Below, piece by piece: positions 35,003 to 45,402 of a DNA stretch of 64,000 bases. How positions within the stretch are numbered: position 1 is the stretch's first letter; every line of letters starts with the position of its first letter. Source of the stretch: Symbiodinium natans (taxonomy: Eukaryota; Sar; Dinophyceae; Suessiales; Symbiodiniaceae); NCBI GenBank assembly GCA_905221605.1, contig CAJNDS010002800.1, positions 209,948 through 273,947 of the forward strand, in the 5' to 3' direction. The notes under the pieces are model-generated. The model did not search any database. It was not told the DNA's origin and saw only the letters and a program-made list of their open reading frames with translations. A program made the position numbers and the translations under genes.

Positions 35003-35357
35003 CCTTGTCCTCCGCCTCTGTTCATTCCTTGTTCTTCTCTCCAGTTTCATGAGAGATACCCCAAGACGAGCTTGCGTGGGAAGACAAAGGAGAAGAGGAC
35101 TGGTAGCCGCGAGATTTGGAGGAGGAGTTCATCTCCTCACTCGCCTTCTGTCCTTCCTCTCACCTCTCTTCCACTCTCCTTGTCCTCTGCCTCTGTTCAT
35201 TCCTTGTTCTTCTCTCCTGTTTCATTAGTGATGAACCAAGACGAGCTTGCGTGGGAAGACAAAGGAGAAGAGGACTGGTAGCCACGAGATTCGGAGGAGG
35301 AGTTCATCTCTTCACTCGCCTTCTGTCCTTCCTCTCACCTCTCTTCCATTCTCCTTT
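35003..35357. repeat. Tandem duplication, about 177 bp, 2 copies
   Basis: Copy 1 (35003-35179) and copy 2 (35180-35357) both run from TTGTCCTCTGCCTCTGTTCA through ACGAGCTTGCGTGGGAAGAC to a TCTTCCATTCTCC-like end. They differ by a few substitutions and small indels. It sits between two purine-rich blocks. Confidence 0.85.
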
Positions 35358-35519
35358 CTTTCATATTCCTTTCTTTTTCTGGCGGAAAGCTAGGAACCAG
35401 GAAGGCGAGGAAGGAACGCGGAGACATAGAAACTGAAGCCAGAAAGGTGAGCACAATATAAAAAAATGACAGGAAGAAGAAAACAAGCGAAAGCCTCAAA
35501 CCCAGCGGAAGAAGAAGAG

Positions 35520-35640
35520 AAAGAAAGACAAAGAGAAGGAGAGAGAGAGAGAGAGATAGAGACAAGAGACAAGAGACAGAGACAGAGGCAGAGGCAGAGA
35601 CAGAGACAGAGACAGAGATGAAGATAAGAGAAGGGTGCAA
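35520..35640. repeat. GA and GACAGA microsatellites
   Basis: A GA run is followed by GACAAGA, then repeated GACAGAG/GCAGAG hexamers, extending the purine-strand region. Confidence 0.8.
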
Positions 35641-35794
35641 GGGTGAAAAGAAAGAATGAAAGCCAAAGCTAAATGTAAGGGAGGAAGTTCTTTTTCCTAT
35701 GGAAGGAATGCTTTACCCTCGTAGTGGCTGCCAGCCATTGGGCTGCAGCCAAAGACGCTACGCACAGATGCCATGAGGCCCATCGCCCATCACA

Positions 35795-36930
35795 TTGGAC
35801 TCCGAACGCAGGAAGAAGGCCCAGTGCGAGTATCAGCTTCCTGACGACGTGGTGTACGTCGGGCACAGCCATTTCTCAGACCGTGCACCTGTTACAAAGT
35901 GGGAGAACCCCTGCATCGCAGGGAGGGACGGCGCGCCAGAGCAGACAGTCTTCGCGTGTCTGCAGTGGTTTCCCACCTCAGGCCTCGAAAGCCAGCTCCA
36001 CGAGTTGCGTGGGAAGCAGCTGGCCTGCGACAGTGGACCAGCGGATTTTTGCCACGGGGACGTGTTGGCGCTTCCAACCAAACCGGAGTCGACCGGGCAA
36101 GAAGGGTCGGCAGGCGTGCAGAGTGCTTTTGGCATGGCGGCGGGGACGCAGATCCCCGCAGCAGTGGCCTGCCCCATGCCTCGGCTGTGGTCTGCCCACA
36201 GTCCCTGCTGTTCGGAGGGAGGGGGCCCCAGGTCACCTGGCCATACATTGAAGATCTTGTGAATGCTGAAGGAGAGCTGGCGCCATGCCTGAACGGGGTA
36301 TCGTGTGTCACGGCCCAGCGGCAGCGCAGCTTCCATTCGGGCAGACCTCGGACGAGCACTTCTACAAGGCACTCATGGTGCCCCTAGACTGGGAGGCCAC
36401 AGTGGAACCCGACATTTCCTTCGCAGCCTGCTGCGTGGCCCAAGGCCGGAGCCAGCTCGAAAGCCGGCGGCAGAGCAGCGTGGCATGGCTGCATGAACTG
36501 GCCAGGAGGTTGCAGCCTGTGTCCCAGGTGGCCAGAGTGAACCAGCGCCCCGAGGTCCGATCAGTTAACCCAGGAGTTCGCCTGGCCCTGTTCGCGGTTC
36601 CCTCAGGGGCATGCCGGACGCAGATGTCGCCAAGAAGGCTGGTGAAGAGGACGAGGCCAGAGGCTTTTGTAGGCCCAGCGTTGGCTGGGATGAGTTGCTG
36701 GGATGGCAACGCCCCTTCCGCATCATCAAGAGGTTCGTCATGACACAATCCTCGGGTAAACAACGAGGGATAGACGATGCACAGGAGGGCAGGCAGAGCG
36801 AGTTCAGCTCAGATAGTAACAAGTTGCAGTTTTGTACAGCCATCCAACCCTGCCTCCACGCGCAAGCCCTAGCAAAGGCCTTGCGCGAGCTGGCCAGAAG
36901 ACTGGCCAGATGATGTTGAGACGTTTGGGG
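35795..36930 (+). pseudogene. Upstream part of the same retroelement, unidentified
   Basis: Frames such as CEYQLPDDVVYVGHSHFSDR and later QGRSQLESRRQSSVAWLHEL look like decayed coding sequence of the retroelement's 5' ORF, but no motif identifies a domain. Several frames are open on both strands because of high GC. Confidence 0.35.
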
Positions 36931-38128
36931 AAGACCTCCCATACGCTAACAGGAAAGTCCCTATCATACCAGAGCATTCGTATGCATGTGTCGTAGCATA
37001 CTTCGACAACGAGCTGCAGCAGCCGAGATTCAGGCGTTACCACGGCATGCTCTCCGGATTGCCCCTGGCAGTGTCTGTGTTCAACAGGATCCCGTTCTTC
37101 CTCCAAGCACACGAAGGATCTTGTACATGCTTATCGCTGCGTATTTTGACGACATCACTGTCCAAGATTGGAAGGCACTGGCCGAAACTAGCCAATCCTA
37201 CGTAGAGGAGGTGTTAGGGACTTCCTGGGGTTGCTGCACAGCTTGTCTAGCGTCCGCGCAACAGGCCATATCCAGGTCTGGGTCCGACAGAGGTTGGTTT
37301 ATAAAGTGCTTGACTTCATCAGAACAGCCAGGGCCTCTGGCAGCCTGAGATCGGGGCAAGCAGCCAAGCTCTACGGGTGTGTCGCCTTCCTCGACAAGGC
37401 ATCTTTGTCAAAGTCGCGCGCGCGGGACTTAATGCGCTCAAAGATCGCCAGTGTGCCAAAGGGAGCGTAGAGCTTACTCCCGACCTCATAGCATGCTTCG
37501 ACACCATCGAGACTGTCATCAGCCTCAGGCCAGAGAGGAGAGTCCCAGTAGTCCCACCGCGAGTGCGGCGAGTTCTTGCAGCGAGTGACGCGCCCAGGAC
37601 GGGTGTCGTCAAGGCTCTTCTCTCCCCTGAAGGAACCCGCCTGGGGACAGTGGTGGGCGTCACAGAGCACGGAGTCCTTCAGGAACACCTCAGGTGTGTG
37701 GTTTGTCCCTCATGGCGCTCCTCAAAGGCCGAAGCGACTCTGCGGAACTGGACAGTATCGCACAGAGCGTACACATGCTCCTATTCCACTTGAAGGCTAC
37801 CCTGTGGTGGGGGTGGGTCCCCAGCAAGTCGAACTGGACAGACGCGATCTCACGCGAAGGTTTGAGAGACCCGTGGTACCACAAGCAGGGCTTCCGAGTC
37901 CATGTCAGCACCATTCCCTGCGAGTTGTGGCTCCTACCTCTGCACATCAAATCTCATATCTTCTCCTTTTCTAGCTCCCTTAGTGCCGAGGGCTATTCAG
38001 AATGCATTGGGATTCGAAGATCCATCTACCTGAGATTGATCCGGGCGAAGGATTCCCGTGAGCAGTTGGCACTGCGAGTAGTGCCTCGAGAACGAGGGAT
38101 CCAAAGCACTATGGGCGATAGCTCATGA
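36930..38128 (+). pseudogene. Reverse transcriptase and RNase H, several frameshifts
   Basis: Plus-strand pieces in different frames read YACVVAYFDNELQQPRFRRY, GLPLAVSVFNRIPFFLQA and ILYMLIAAYFDDITVQDW. The AYFDDI string corresponds to the catalytic Y-x-D-D. Then come AAKLYGCVAFLDKASL (thumb), LTPDLIACFDTIETVISLRP and, at about 37700-37930, LWWGWVPSKSNWTDAISREG with PCELWLLPLHI, a RNase H-like tail. This architecture is widespread in dinoflagellate genomes and resembles DIRS/Ngaro-type RT-RH. No intact frame exceeds about 175 codons. Confidence 0.75.
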
Positions 38129-39139
38129 AAAAGGGAGAACTGTGTGCCAGTGTTTGATGTTGTCCAGTTTAGTGCCTGGGTGAACTGAAATCATTCTGCA
38201 CTGCGCACATGTCAGTCAGCGTGCGCAGCAGTTTGACTTGATACATCCGCTGCCGTTGATTACTCAAGCCAAAGTATAGGAACGCCCACAACTCGTGGAT
38301 ACCGACGTGTGATCGGAGTTTTTCTTTCCCACCCTCCACTCCCTAGACCTTAAGACAGGGCTCTGCCCTCCTTGCTTTCCTCACTCCCACAGGTTTGAGT
38401 AGGGAGAGATCTCCAGTGGAGCTCCCTTAGTTTTTGGAGTCGGTCATCGTTGTTGACCACTTGGAGTTAGATGGGATTCGAAGATCCATCTACCTGAGAA
38501 TGATCCGAGCGAAGGATTCCCGTGAGCAGTTGGCGCTGCGAGTAGAGCCTCGAGAACGAGGGATCCAAAGCACTATGGGCGATAGCTCATGAAAAAGGGA
38601 GAACTGTGTGCCAGTGTTTGATGTTGTCCAGTTTAGTGCTTGGGCAGGCTTGGTGAACTGAAATCATTCTGCACTGCACACATGTCAGTCAGCGTGCGCA
38701 GCAGTTTGACTTGATACATCCGCTGCCGTTGATTACTCAAGCCAAAGTATAGGAACGCCCACAACTCGTGGATACCGACGTGTGATCGGAGTTTTTCTTT
38801 CCCACCCTCCACTCCCGAGACCTTAAGACAGCCAACGTCTTGAGGCTTCCAGGGTTGACTAGTCTTGTTGGTTTAGAGTTTCACTCAACACTGGCATACA
38901 GTTCTCCCTTTTTCATGAGCTATCGCTCATAGTGCTTTGGATCCCTCGTTCTCGAGGCCCTACTCGCAGCGCCAACTGCTCACGGGAATCCGTCGCTCGG
39001 ATCATTCTCAGGTAGATGGATCTTCGAATCCCATCTAACTCCAAGTGGTCAACAGCGATGACCGACTCCAAAAACTAAGGGAGCTCCACTGGAGATCTCT
39101 CCCTCCTCAAACCTGTGGGAGTGGGGAAAGCAAGGACCC

Positions 39140-39685
39140 CATCCTAAACCCTATATAACCTCTTGATAAGTTGTAACATATTCCAAGGTTCGGCTGCTGC
39201 TTCACCAAGAGCAAGAGGACGGGCTTGGGTGTCACGTTTGCTGGCTCAGGGTTAGGGGACAAAGCGGTTTTGTGGCATGGTAGAGGCCGTGCGTTCTGAA
39301 AACTGGCCGGAGAAACCGCAGCCCTTCAGATTCACCTGACGCGAAGAACTTAAATCCTTTACATTCCCTTTGGGTTAGGGTTTGATTTTCATGGTAGTGT
39401 TGCTTTTTGTTTGGGATTCACAGGGGTCCTAGAAGTTTTGCAGGCCTCTAAAGAGTTCAACACGAGATTTGTCAGGCTTCCGTTGATTTTGATACGCTGT
39501 TTCAATTTTTATTTCCGAAAGCGAGGTGGCGAAGGGTGTTATGTTGGAGGTGTTGTCATGTGCTTGTTAATAGATGTTGTGAGGATGGCTTATGAGGATG
39601 GCTTACTGACTTATACTTAGTTAATATGTTTTAATGCGCGGGGGCAGGATCGGCGGGAGTTGCAACGTCGATCAAAAATCGTGTT
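39140..39685. other. No recognised gene
   Basis: A short plus frame (39411-39620) is open with no motif. I see nothing else to report. Confidence 0.35.
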
Positions 39686-39694
39686 TTTTCAGGG

Positions 39695-40038
39695 AGCATC
39701 CTCACAATTCTGGCTGCAAACGACGACCCTCTCGCTGTTCGCGGCGTGCCGTGAGGCTGGCGCGTGGAGCGTCCTCACAAATTCCGGCCGGCAGACGACG
39801 ACCCTCTCGCTGTTCGCGGCATGTGGTAGCGCTGGCGCGTGGAGCGTCCTCACGATTCTGGCCGCAACAACGAGGACCTGCTTGCTGTTCGCGCATGCCG
39901 TGACGCTGGCGCGTGGAGCGTCCTCACAATTCCGGCTGCAAACGACGACCCTCTGCGTTTTTGTGGCGTGTCGTGACGCTGGCACGTGGAGCGTCTTCGA
40001 ATCCCCGGCGTGTAAGGCGCTGTCGCGTGGAGCGTTCT
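39695..40038. repeat. Tandem repeat, about 74 bp unit, 4-5 copies
   Basis: TCCTCACAATTCTGG-like starts occur at 39698, 39771, 39847, 39921 and (degenerate) 39994. Each unit ends GGCGCGTGGAGCG. Several frames stay open on both strands because the unit lacks stops, so apparent proteins are translation of the repeat. Confidence 0.85.
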
Positions 40039-40292
40039 AGGGCCAACCTAGTAGGGTTTAATTAGAGTGGCTGAAGGTTGGCAGTCATCAGTTGGGCTCT
40101 GACACCTCAGGGTATCAAACGGCAACATCAAGCCCCAAACCCTACCTGAGTCCCCGAATCACCCACTCGTTTTGGGGTGAGAAACCGAAAACCCTATAAA
40201 CCCCAAACCCTCAGCCCCAACCCCTCGACCCTCCACCCTCAACCTTAAAACGGCTTGCTAGCTGGGTTTAGGGCAGGGCCAGGGTCCCCCCG

Positions 40293-40326
40293 CCCCCCCC
40301 CCCCCCCCCAAAAAAAAAAAAAAAAA
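40293..40326. repeat. C17 followed directly by A17
   Basis: Seventeen cytosines abut seventeen adenines with no spacer. Confidence 0.85.
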
Positions 40327-40329
40327 GAC

Positions 40330-42080
40330 ACCAATCCAAGGGCCACAAAATCCTCGAAAGGGGGCTCTTAAGCCCTGTGGAGGCGCACGTTGTAGTTTGG
40401 CCGGCCTTGAGGTAGCTCACTCCCCTCCCCCCCAAACCACCCGCCCCTCCTCCCCCTACCCCTCCCCAAAGATCGCCAAGCTACTGCTGCAGGCGTTGAG
40501 AGCCGGGGCCTGCTTGTTTAAAGTCAGGGCGGGCATCAAGCATCGTGGAGTGAACACAGACAGGTCTTGCCCAGGCCCTGTCAGCACGTGGCCGCAGTAC
40601 ATTCGGAGTTTCTTTGCTTCGCTTGGCGCGCGGCCGATTTCAAGAACCAGATCCGATGCCCGGCACTCGCTCAAAGCGGCGAGACGGGCTATGAGACAGC
40701 GGGGGGTCGCCTTGGGAGAGGTGTAGGGTTGAGGGTTTCTAGGGATTAGGGTGGCGTCGTCTTGGTTGTTCCCCTTTGTGGTTTCTGTTCAGTGTGGCTC
40801 CGGAGTGTGACTCTGTCGGTAAGCTGTCTGTCTGTTCTGTCTGGCTGAATCTCTCTCTGTCTCTCTCTCTTGTGTTTGTGTGTTTTCCTGCCTTTGTTTT
40901 AGGCCTCGTTGGCCTGCGAGGTGCTCCGGAGTTATGCTGTGAAACTGCGTAGGCTTTTCTTGAGCTGGGTTTGAAGAGAGAGGCGACTGTAAGGGGCCCA
41001 TCCTGCCCTCACTATCCACGGTTTAGGACTTGAGTCACAAACCTATTTTTACTCACCTGTTGGGACGACCCCCTGCAAGCCACGTCCAGGCCGTTTGCTT
41101 GGACATCGTTGAACTTCACGTGTCGACAAGATACGTGGCACATGTGAATCACATGGCACAGCTTGGCAATGGCCCTCTTGAAGATAAAATTTGCGGCGCT
41201 GTTTGCGTGGATAGTTGCCGGCACTCTTGTTAGCTTGTAGTTGAAAGCACTCATGATGTGCGTGACGTTGTATGCTGCTGGCCAACACACTCAATGTCAG
41301 AAACCGAAACACAACGTAACAGTTAGCAACCCCTCAATACGGAAAACAGGGCTAGGGTTTGGGTACGCAGCCCGGAAAAATATCTGACAGCCCTCAAACC
41401 TAGTGTCCTGAGCCCTTTGAACCTCCCTCCTTCAACCATAAACCCTAAACCCCACAAGCCCTAAACCCTGAGCCCCTAAGCAGGCCTCCTGCATCGTCCG
41501 TGTCAGCCTCCAGATTCGTGCGCCAGTAGAGGGCCCGACCTGCCAGGGCCAGGAACCCAGGCGGATGGTCTACCTGGAGCGAGGCGTCCCTCATTCCACA
41601 CTTGGGGTGTTTGGGAGTTTCAGGTTTCGGCTGCTTGGGTTGTTTTAGATGAGCAAGGCCACATCATATCTTCAAGAAGGACAAACTTGAGCCAGAGCCT
41701 TCTTCCGATGAAGAGCGCCATGCTGCATAGAATGTGATTTGCATTCTTTAGGGACGTAGAATGCATCTCCGGCGATATGTCTTGCGTAGAGAGGTCGCAG
41801 GCTCTATAAAGCCAATGTTTCCATGGAGGAAGTGGTGACCAGCTCCATTGCTCGACAGCAGGGCGCAGATAACGCCCAAAGGGCCCTGGAGCAGGCCTTG
41901 TTCCCTTGACTCGGAAATGTTTGGGGAGAATGTGCCAATAGGCGTCAATACTGTGTAGCCTTGCGCGGCGATTGCTGTGGCGCTGTCTCATATCCTTGCC
42001 ATGAGAGGCCATGGCACGGCGGGTGCCAGAGAACCTGATGAAGGTGCTCAAGGCTGAGGGCTGGGTTTTGTTTTGTTTTG
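40330..42080. other. Isolated possible exons in telomere-word-rich sequence
   Basis: An open GC-rich block at 40465-40725 (KIAKLLLQALRAGACLFKVR in one frame) follows a C-rich, acceptor-like stretch. A frame at 41030-41233 and an exon-like piece at about 41485-41575 (ASCIVRVSLQIRAPVEGP) also look coding. The families are unknown and the exon joins are not resolved. Confidence 0.3.
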
Positions 42081-42083
42081 CAG

Positions 42084-42245
42084 TTTTGGGGGAAAGAAGA
42101 ACCACTGCCGAAAACATGGCGGGACACTGGAGGGCAGTGGGGAGGGTACACGCCACGTGAGGATGTCAGGGACATCGAGTTCGATGACAAGACCCTGGTC
42201 TCGGAGGCCCATCGCAGCATCTTGAGCCCGGGGTTGGCTTCTTGA
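42084..42245 (+). CDS. Putative terminal exon, unknown protein
   Basis: After a TTTTGTTTTGCAG acceptor, a 53-codon frame reads FWGKEEPLPKTWRDTGGQWG, then TPREDVRDIEFDDKT, and ends SPGLAS-stop at 42243-42245. Its composition is convincingly protein-like and acidic towards the end. I do not recognise the family. A longer minus-strand frame overlapping it is less protein-like. Confidence 0.45.
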   Translation, partial: FWGKEEPLPKTWRDTGGQWGGYTPREDVRDIEFDDKTLVSEAHRSILSPGLAS

Positions 42246-42388
42246 ACCCTCGACTTAAGGGTCTCGACTGTGCTCCGCCATCTGTTGCAAGTTCGGTCCA
42301 ATCCAGGCGGCGGAGCGCCTGGAGACCTTGCAGGCCGTTCAGACGAAGGTGTGGCCCTGGGCAGTACTCCTCAATAGCCACCATCGTC

Positions 42389-42526
42389 ATGGAGCATCCT
42401 GTAGCTGCATTGGAAGCAAGGCGGCCTGCTTTCCGTTCGCGCAGCGATGTGGAGTCTGATAGTGCTTCCTCGCTTCAATACCCGGACCCTGAATTCCTTG
42501 CTTTCTTCCTGGGCAGTGGTCCATAG
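42389..42526 (+). CDS. Short hypothetical ORF or terminal exon
   Basis: From ATG 42389 the frame reads MEHPVAALEARRPAFRSRSD, then an acidic-serine stretch and an aromatic end (DPEFLAFFLGSGP-stop). It could be an exon of the gene ending at 42245 or a separate small protein. No family is recognised. Confidence 0.3.
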   Translation: MEHPVAALEARRPAFRSRSDVESDSASSLQYPDPEFLAFFLGSGP

Positions 42527-42871
42527 CACCCCTAAACCACCAAACCTTAAAGCCGCAGAACTCTAGCCCCCAATCCCCAGCAGCGTCTGATAGTGCGCGA
42601 AACCCTAAATCCTATAAACCATAAGCCCTATAACCTGTAAACCCTGTATGCCCATATACACCCTCAACACCCTATACAGCCGAAGCCCAGAAGGCCGCGA
42701 CCCCTCTGTGAGGTTAGGGTACTACGGTTTAGGTATAGCTAGGGCTTGGGTTGGGTTTAGGTAGGGTTTAGGGGAGTTTCGAGAATTGTAGGGGCGTAGT
42801 GTCTCCCTCACCCTGAGTTCTGTAAACCCCTTCGACCCCCCTTCCGCCCCGAACCCTTTTTACCCCTGACG

Positions 42872-43610
42872 GTGCATGGGGAAGCAGCTACCTGCAGGTC
42901 TCGCTTCCTGGCTTGGAGAAGGCGAGCGACTTGCGCAACAGTGCCTTCGTTTCCTGTCTCCCGGATCTGTGTTTGCCTTTGGAGGGTGTGCACAGAGGCC
43001 CAAGCCCTGCTCGACCACCTGCAGAGGGTCTGTAAGAACCTCGACACGGCGAAGCATCCCTGGCTTGCCTTTTGGTGGCCAGCAGCCTTCACAAGCCCTG
43101 CCTCTGAGCTCGCGTGATGTGGTGGATCTCGGAGACTCTTGGGGCTTTCGGGGCTTGCTCGCACCTTGGACTTCAGCTTATGGAACGAAAGGCATCTGCG
43201 ATTTGCGGTGCAGCTGGGATGCCAGCAAAAGCTGCCCTCCATAATCGCTCTTTGCACGCGGAGGAGTTGGGGGGCACTCAGGGGGTGGGAGAAGCTGCTG
43301 CCATCTGCCGGGGGGATCGATGCGCTGCGCGCAGCGCTGCGCGCAGCGCTGCGCGACGGGCACGAGGCCTGGCGCGCATCTTGTGTAGTTCATGTCCATC
43401 TGGACTTAGAAGCTGCCAGAGCCTGTCACCTTTGCCTTGAAGGCAGCTTGCAGAACACACGAGGGTCTCCCTGTCCCAAGCAATGCTTTGCAGGCTCGCC
43501 TGCCCGCGCCGATCCTGCAACGCGCTGTGCAGCGCCTTGGCACGCGCGAGGCCTGTGTCACGGAACTCTGTGTCGAGTTAGGAACAGTTGCAGACCCAAG
43601 AATGTCCACC
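42872..43610 (+). CDS. GC-rich coding-like region, unknown helical protein
   Basis: Long plus-strand frames alternate. 42872-43117 contains EAQALLDHLQRVCKNLDTAK. 43139-43400 contains LARTLDFSLWNERHLRFAVQ and GGIDALRAALRAALRDGHEA. 43485-43590 contains LQRAVQRLGTREACVTELCV. All look alpha-helical and leucine-rich, like helical-repeat proteins. Frame changes imply introns or decay, and I cannot assign a family. A perfect 10-bp tandem (GCGCTGCGCG-type) at about 43322-43358 encodes the ALRAALR duplication. Confidence 0.35.
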
Positions 43611-43680
43611 CCCCTCAAAAGCCCTAAACGGCCCTAAGCCGAACACATCTGAACCTTCAGGACCTCTCAACCCCCTGCAG

Positions 43681-43773
43681 GCAGCCCAGCAGGGGCTCGA
43701 GATGGCGATGGAGGAGCCCATGGGGTGCAGGTTGAGTATGGTGGAGTCCTTTGAACGGGTTCCCGATACGTAA
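43681..43773 (+). CDS. Putative terminal exon, unknown
   Basis: Directly after CCCCCTGCAG the frame reads AAQQGLEMAMEEPMGCRLSM and ends ERVPDT-stop at 43771-43773. It may be the last exon of the helical protein just upstream. No motif is seen. Confidence 0.35.
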   Translation, partial: AAQQGLEMAMEEPMGCRLSMVESFERVPDT

Positions 43774-44017
43774 AGGCTTCTATTGGGCTCCTGTATATAG
43801 CATACTGGGTAAGGCTTTGGGATGCTTTGGGCTCCGATTCCCGGCTTCGCTCCATCCACGAAACCTCGTGATCTCGCGCGCAGAGCTTGTCCAGCTGGAT
43901 GTAGCCATGCAGCTTCCCTCTTTCTTCACTCGGGGTTCGAGCCGCATCTTGGGTTAACCGTATGAAGTTCTGATTGAAGCCAGGGTTGAAAGTTAGTTGA
44001 ATGTCATGCACATTTGC

Positions 44018-44310
44018 CACCCTAAACCCTAAACCCAAACCCCTAAAACCCTAAACCCTAAACCCTGTGGTGGCAAAAAAAAACCCTAAAACCCTAAAAC
44101 CCTAAAACCCTAAAACCCTAAAACCCTAAAACCCTAAAACCCTAAAACCCTAAAACCCTAAAACCCTAAAACCCTGAAACCCTGAAACCCTGAAACCCTG
44201 AAACCCTGAAACCCTAAAACCCTAAAACCTTAAAACCCTAAAACCCTAGAACCCTAGAACCCTAGAACCCTAGAACCCTAAAACCCTAAAACCCTAAAAC
44301 CCTAAACCCA
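44018..44310 (-). repeat. Interstitial telomere-type array, mainly TTTTAGGG
   Basis: After a few CCCTAAA units, about 25 tandem octamers CCCTAAAA run from about 44085. Blocks of CCCTGAAA and CCCTAGAA variants are clustered rather than mixed, which shows that variants spread by local amplification. Read on the minus strand this is TTTTAGGG, whereas the scattered words elsewhere are mostly TTTAGGG. Confidence 0.9.
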
Positions 44311-44319
44311 AAATGGCAG

Positions 44320-44433
44320 GCCGCCCGTGTGCCCGTTCTACGGGCCGCCCTGGACACCGCGAAGGACATGCATCTGCCTTCGGAGGATGCAGCCCTGCAT
44401 CACCCTCGGATCCAGAATCCCGACCCCTCCCAG
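44320..44433 (+). CDS. Isolated exon, 38 codons, unknown protein
   Basis: The exon begins just after GGCAG directly downstream of the telomere-type array and ends at CAG with a GTTTAG donor. It reads AARVPVLRAALDTAKDMHLP and continues SEDAALHHPRIQNPDPSQ, in phase 0 at both ends. A possible next exon (about 44752-44815, SLLKAISHSENLLQAKGNLG) is followed at once by the satellite array. The gene may therefore be truncated there. Confidence 0.5.
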
Positions 44434-44828
44434 GTTTAGGGTTTAGGGTAAAAAAGGGTTTAGGGTTTAGGCCCCGAAGATTTTTCACAATTTTAGCCCT
44501 ATGGAGTCTCGGCAAGTTTGTGCTGTTTGAGTTCCTCGCAGTGCGAGCATGCCTGCAGCAACATGCAGGTGTGCTGCTTCAGACATTGTGAATTCGTGTA
44601 AACAATGTGTTCGCTGCCTTTAGGCTGCCAAGAGTGAAAGGCTGAAGTATCCTATACCAAGCACCACATGCCGCCATGCGGCAGCCCATGTTGCTTGAGA
44701 GCCTCAAACCCTCAACCCTCAAAGCCTGCTGCCCGAAACAACCGCCGGAGAGGTCCCTGCTGAAAGCCATCTCGCACTCCGAGAATCTCTTGCAGGCAAA
44801 GGGCAATCTTGGAAGCACAGGAGGGGGG

Positions 44829-45402
44829 GGGGTCACGGTCTCGTCCGCTTCTCGGGGTTTTGGGCTCTCACGGTCTCGTCCGCTGCCAGGAATTTGGGCT
44901 GTCACAGTCTCAGGGGTTTTGGGCTGTCAGGGTCTCGTCCGCTTGTCGGCGTTTTGGGCTGTCACGGTCTCGGGTTTTGGGCTGTCACGGTCTCGTCCGC
45001 TTCTCGGGGTTTTGGGCTGTCACGGTGTCGTCCGCTTCTCGGGGTTTTGGGCTGTCACGGTCTCGTCCGCTTCTAGGGGCTTTGGGCTGTCACGGGCTCG
45101 TCCGCTTCTAGGGGTTTTGGGCTGTCACGGTCTCGTCCGCTTCTAGGGGTTTTGGGCTGTCACGGTCTCGTCCGCTTCTAGGGGTTTTGGGCTGTCACGG
45201 TCTCGTCCGCTTCTCGGGGTTTTGGGCTGTCACGGTCTCGTCCGCTTCTCGGGGTTTTGGGCTTTCACGGTCTCGTCCGCTTCTAGGGGTTTTGGGCTGT
45301 CACGGTCTCGCCCGCTTCTCGGGGCTTTGGGCTGTCACGGTCTCGTCCGCTTCTAGGGGTGTTGGGCTGTCACGGTCTCGTCCGCTTCTCGGGGGTCTTT
45401 TC
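44829..45402 (+). repeat. 35-bp satellite, array 1 (about 16 units)
   Basis: The unit of 35 bp starts GGGCTGTCACGGTCTCGTCC and continues with a GCTTCTCGGGG or GCTTCTAGGGG variant and a T-run. 35 is not a multiple of 3 and no forward frame has a stop, so all three frames are open. The resulting long frames are not proteins. The array is interrupted at 45403 by mitochondrial DNA. Confidence 0.95.

Larger units (their letters stand above)
35720..39136 (+). mobile_element. DIRS-like retrotransposon relic with terminal repeats
   Basis: A decayed reverse transcriptase/RNase H (35720-38110) is followed by a complex repeat block. Segment A (38009-38357) is repeated directly as B (38473-38831), and part of that unit (38375-38615) occurs again inverted as C (38891-39136). 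Combined direct and inverted terminal copies are typical of DIRS-class elements, which also lack DDE integrases. No tyrosine recombinase is visible. Classification is therefore by RT style and repeat layout. Confidence 0.6.

Noticed and set aside
12760-39160. CCCTATATAA strings as TATA promoters (12765, 13275, 39148)
   Set aside because: They are variants of the telomere word (CCCTAAA) in introns and spacers and are not placed before any start. Dinoflagellates are not known to rely on canonical TATA boxes.
39660-40040. 126-codon repeat protein on the plus strand
   Set aside because: A 74-bp tandem repeat without stops. Both strands are open, the unit is not a multiple of three and the copies drift in length.
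43915-43960. tRNA-like B box (GGTTCGAGCC)
   Set aside because: No matching A box or foldable cloverleaf upstream at the right spacing.
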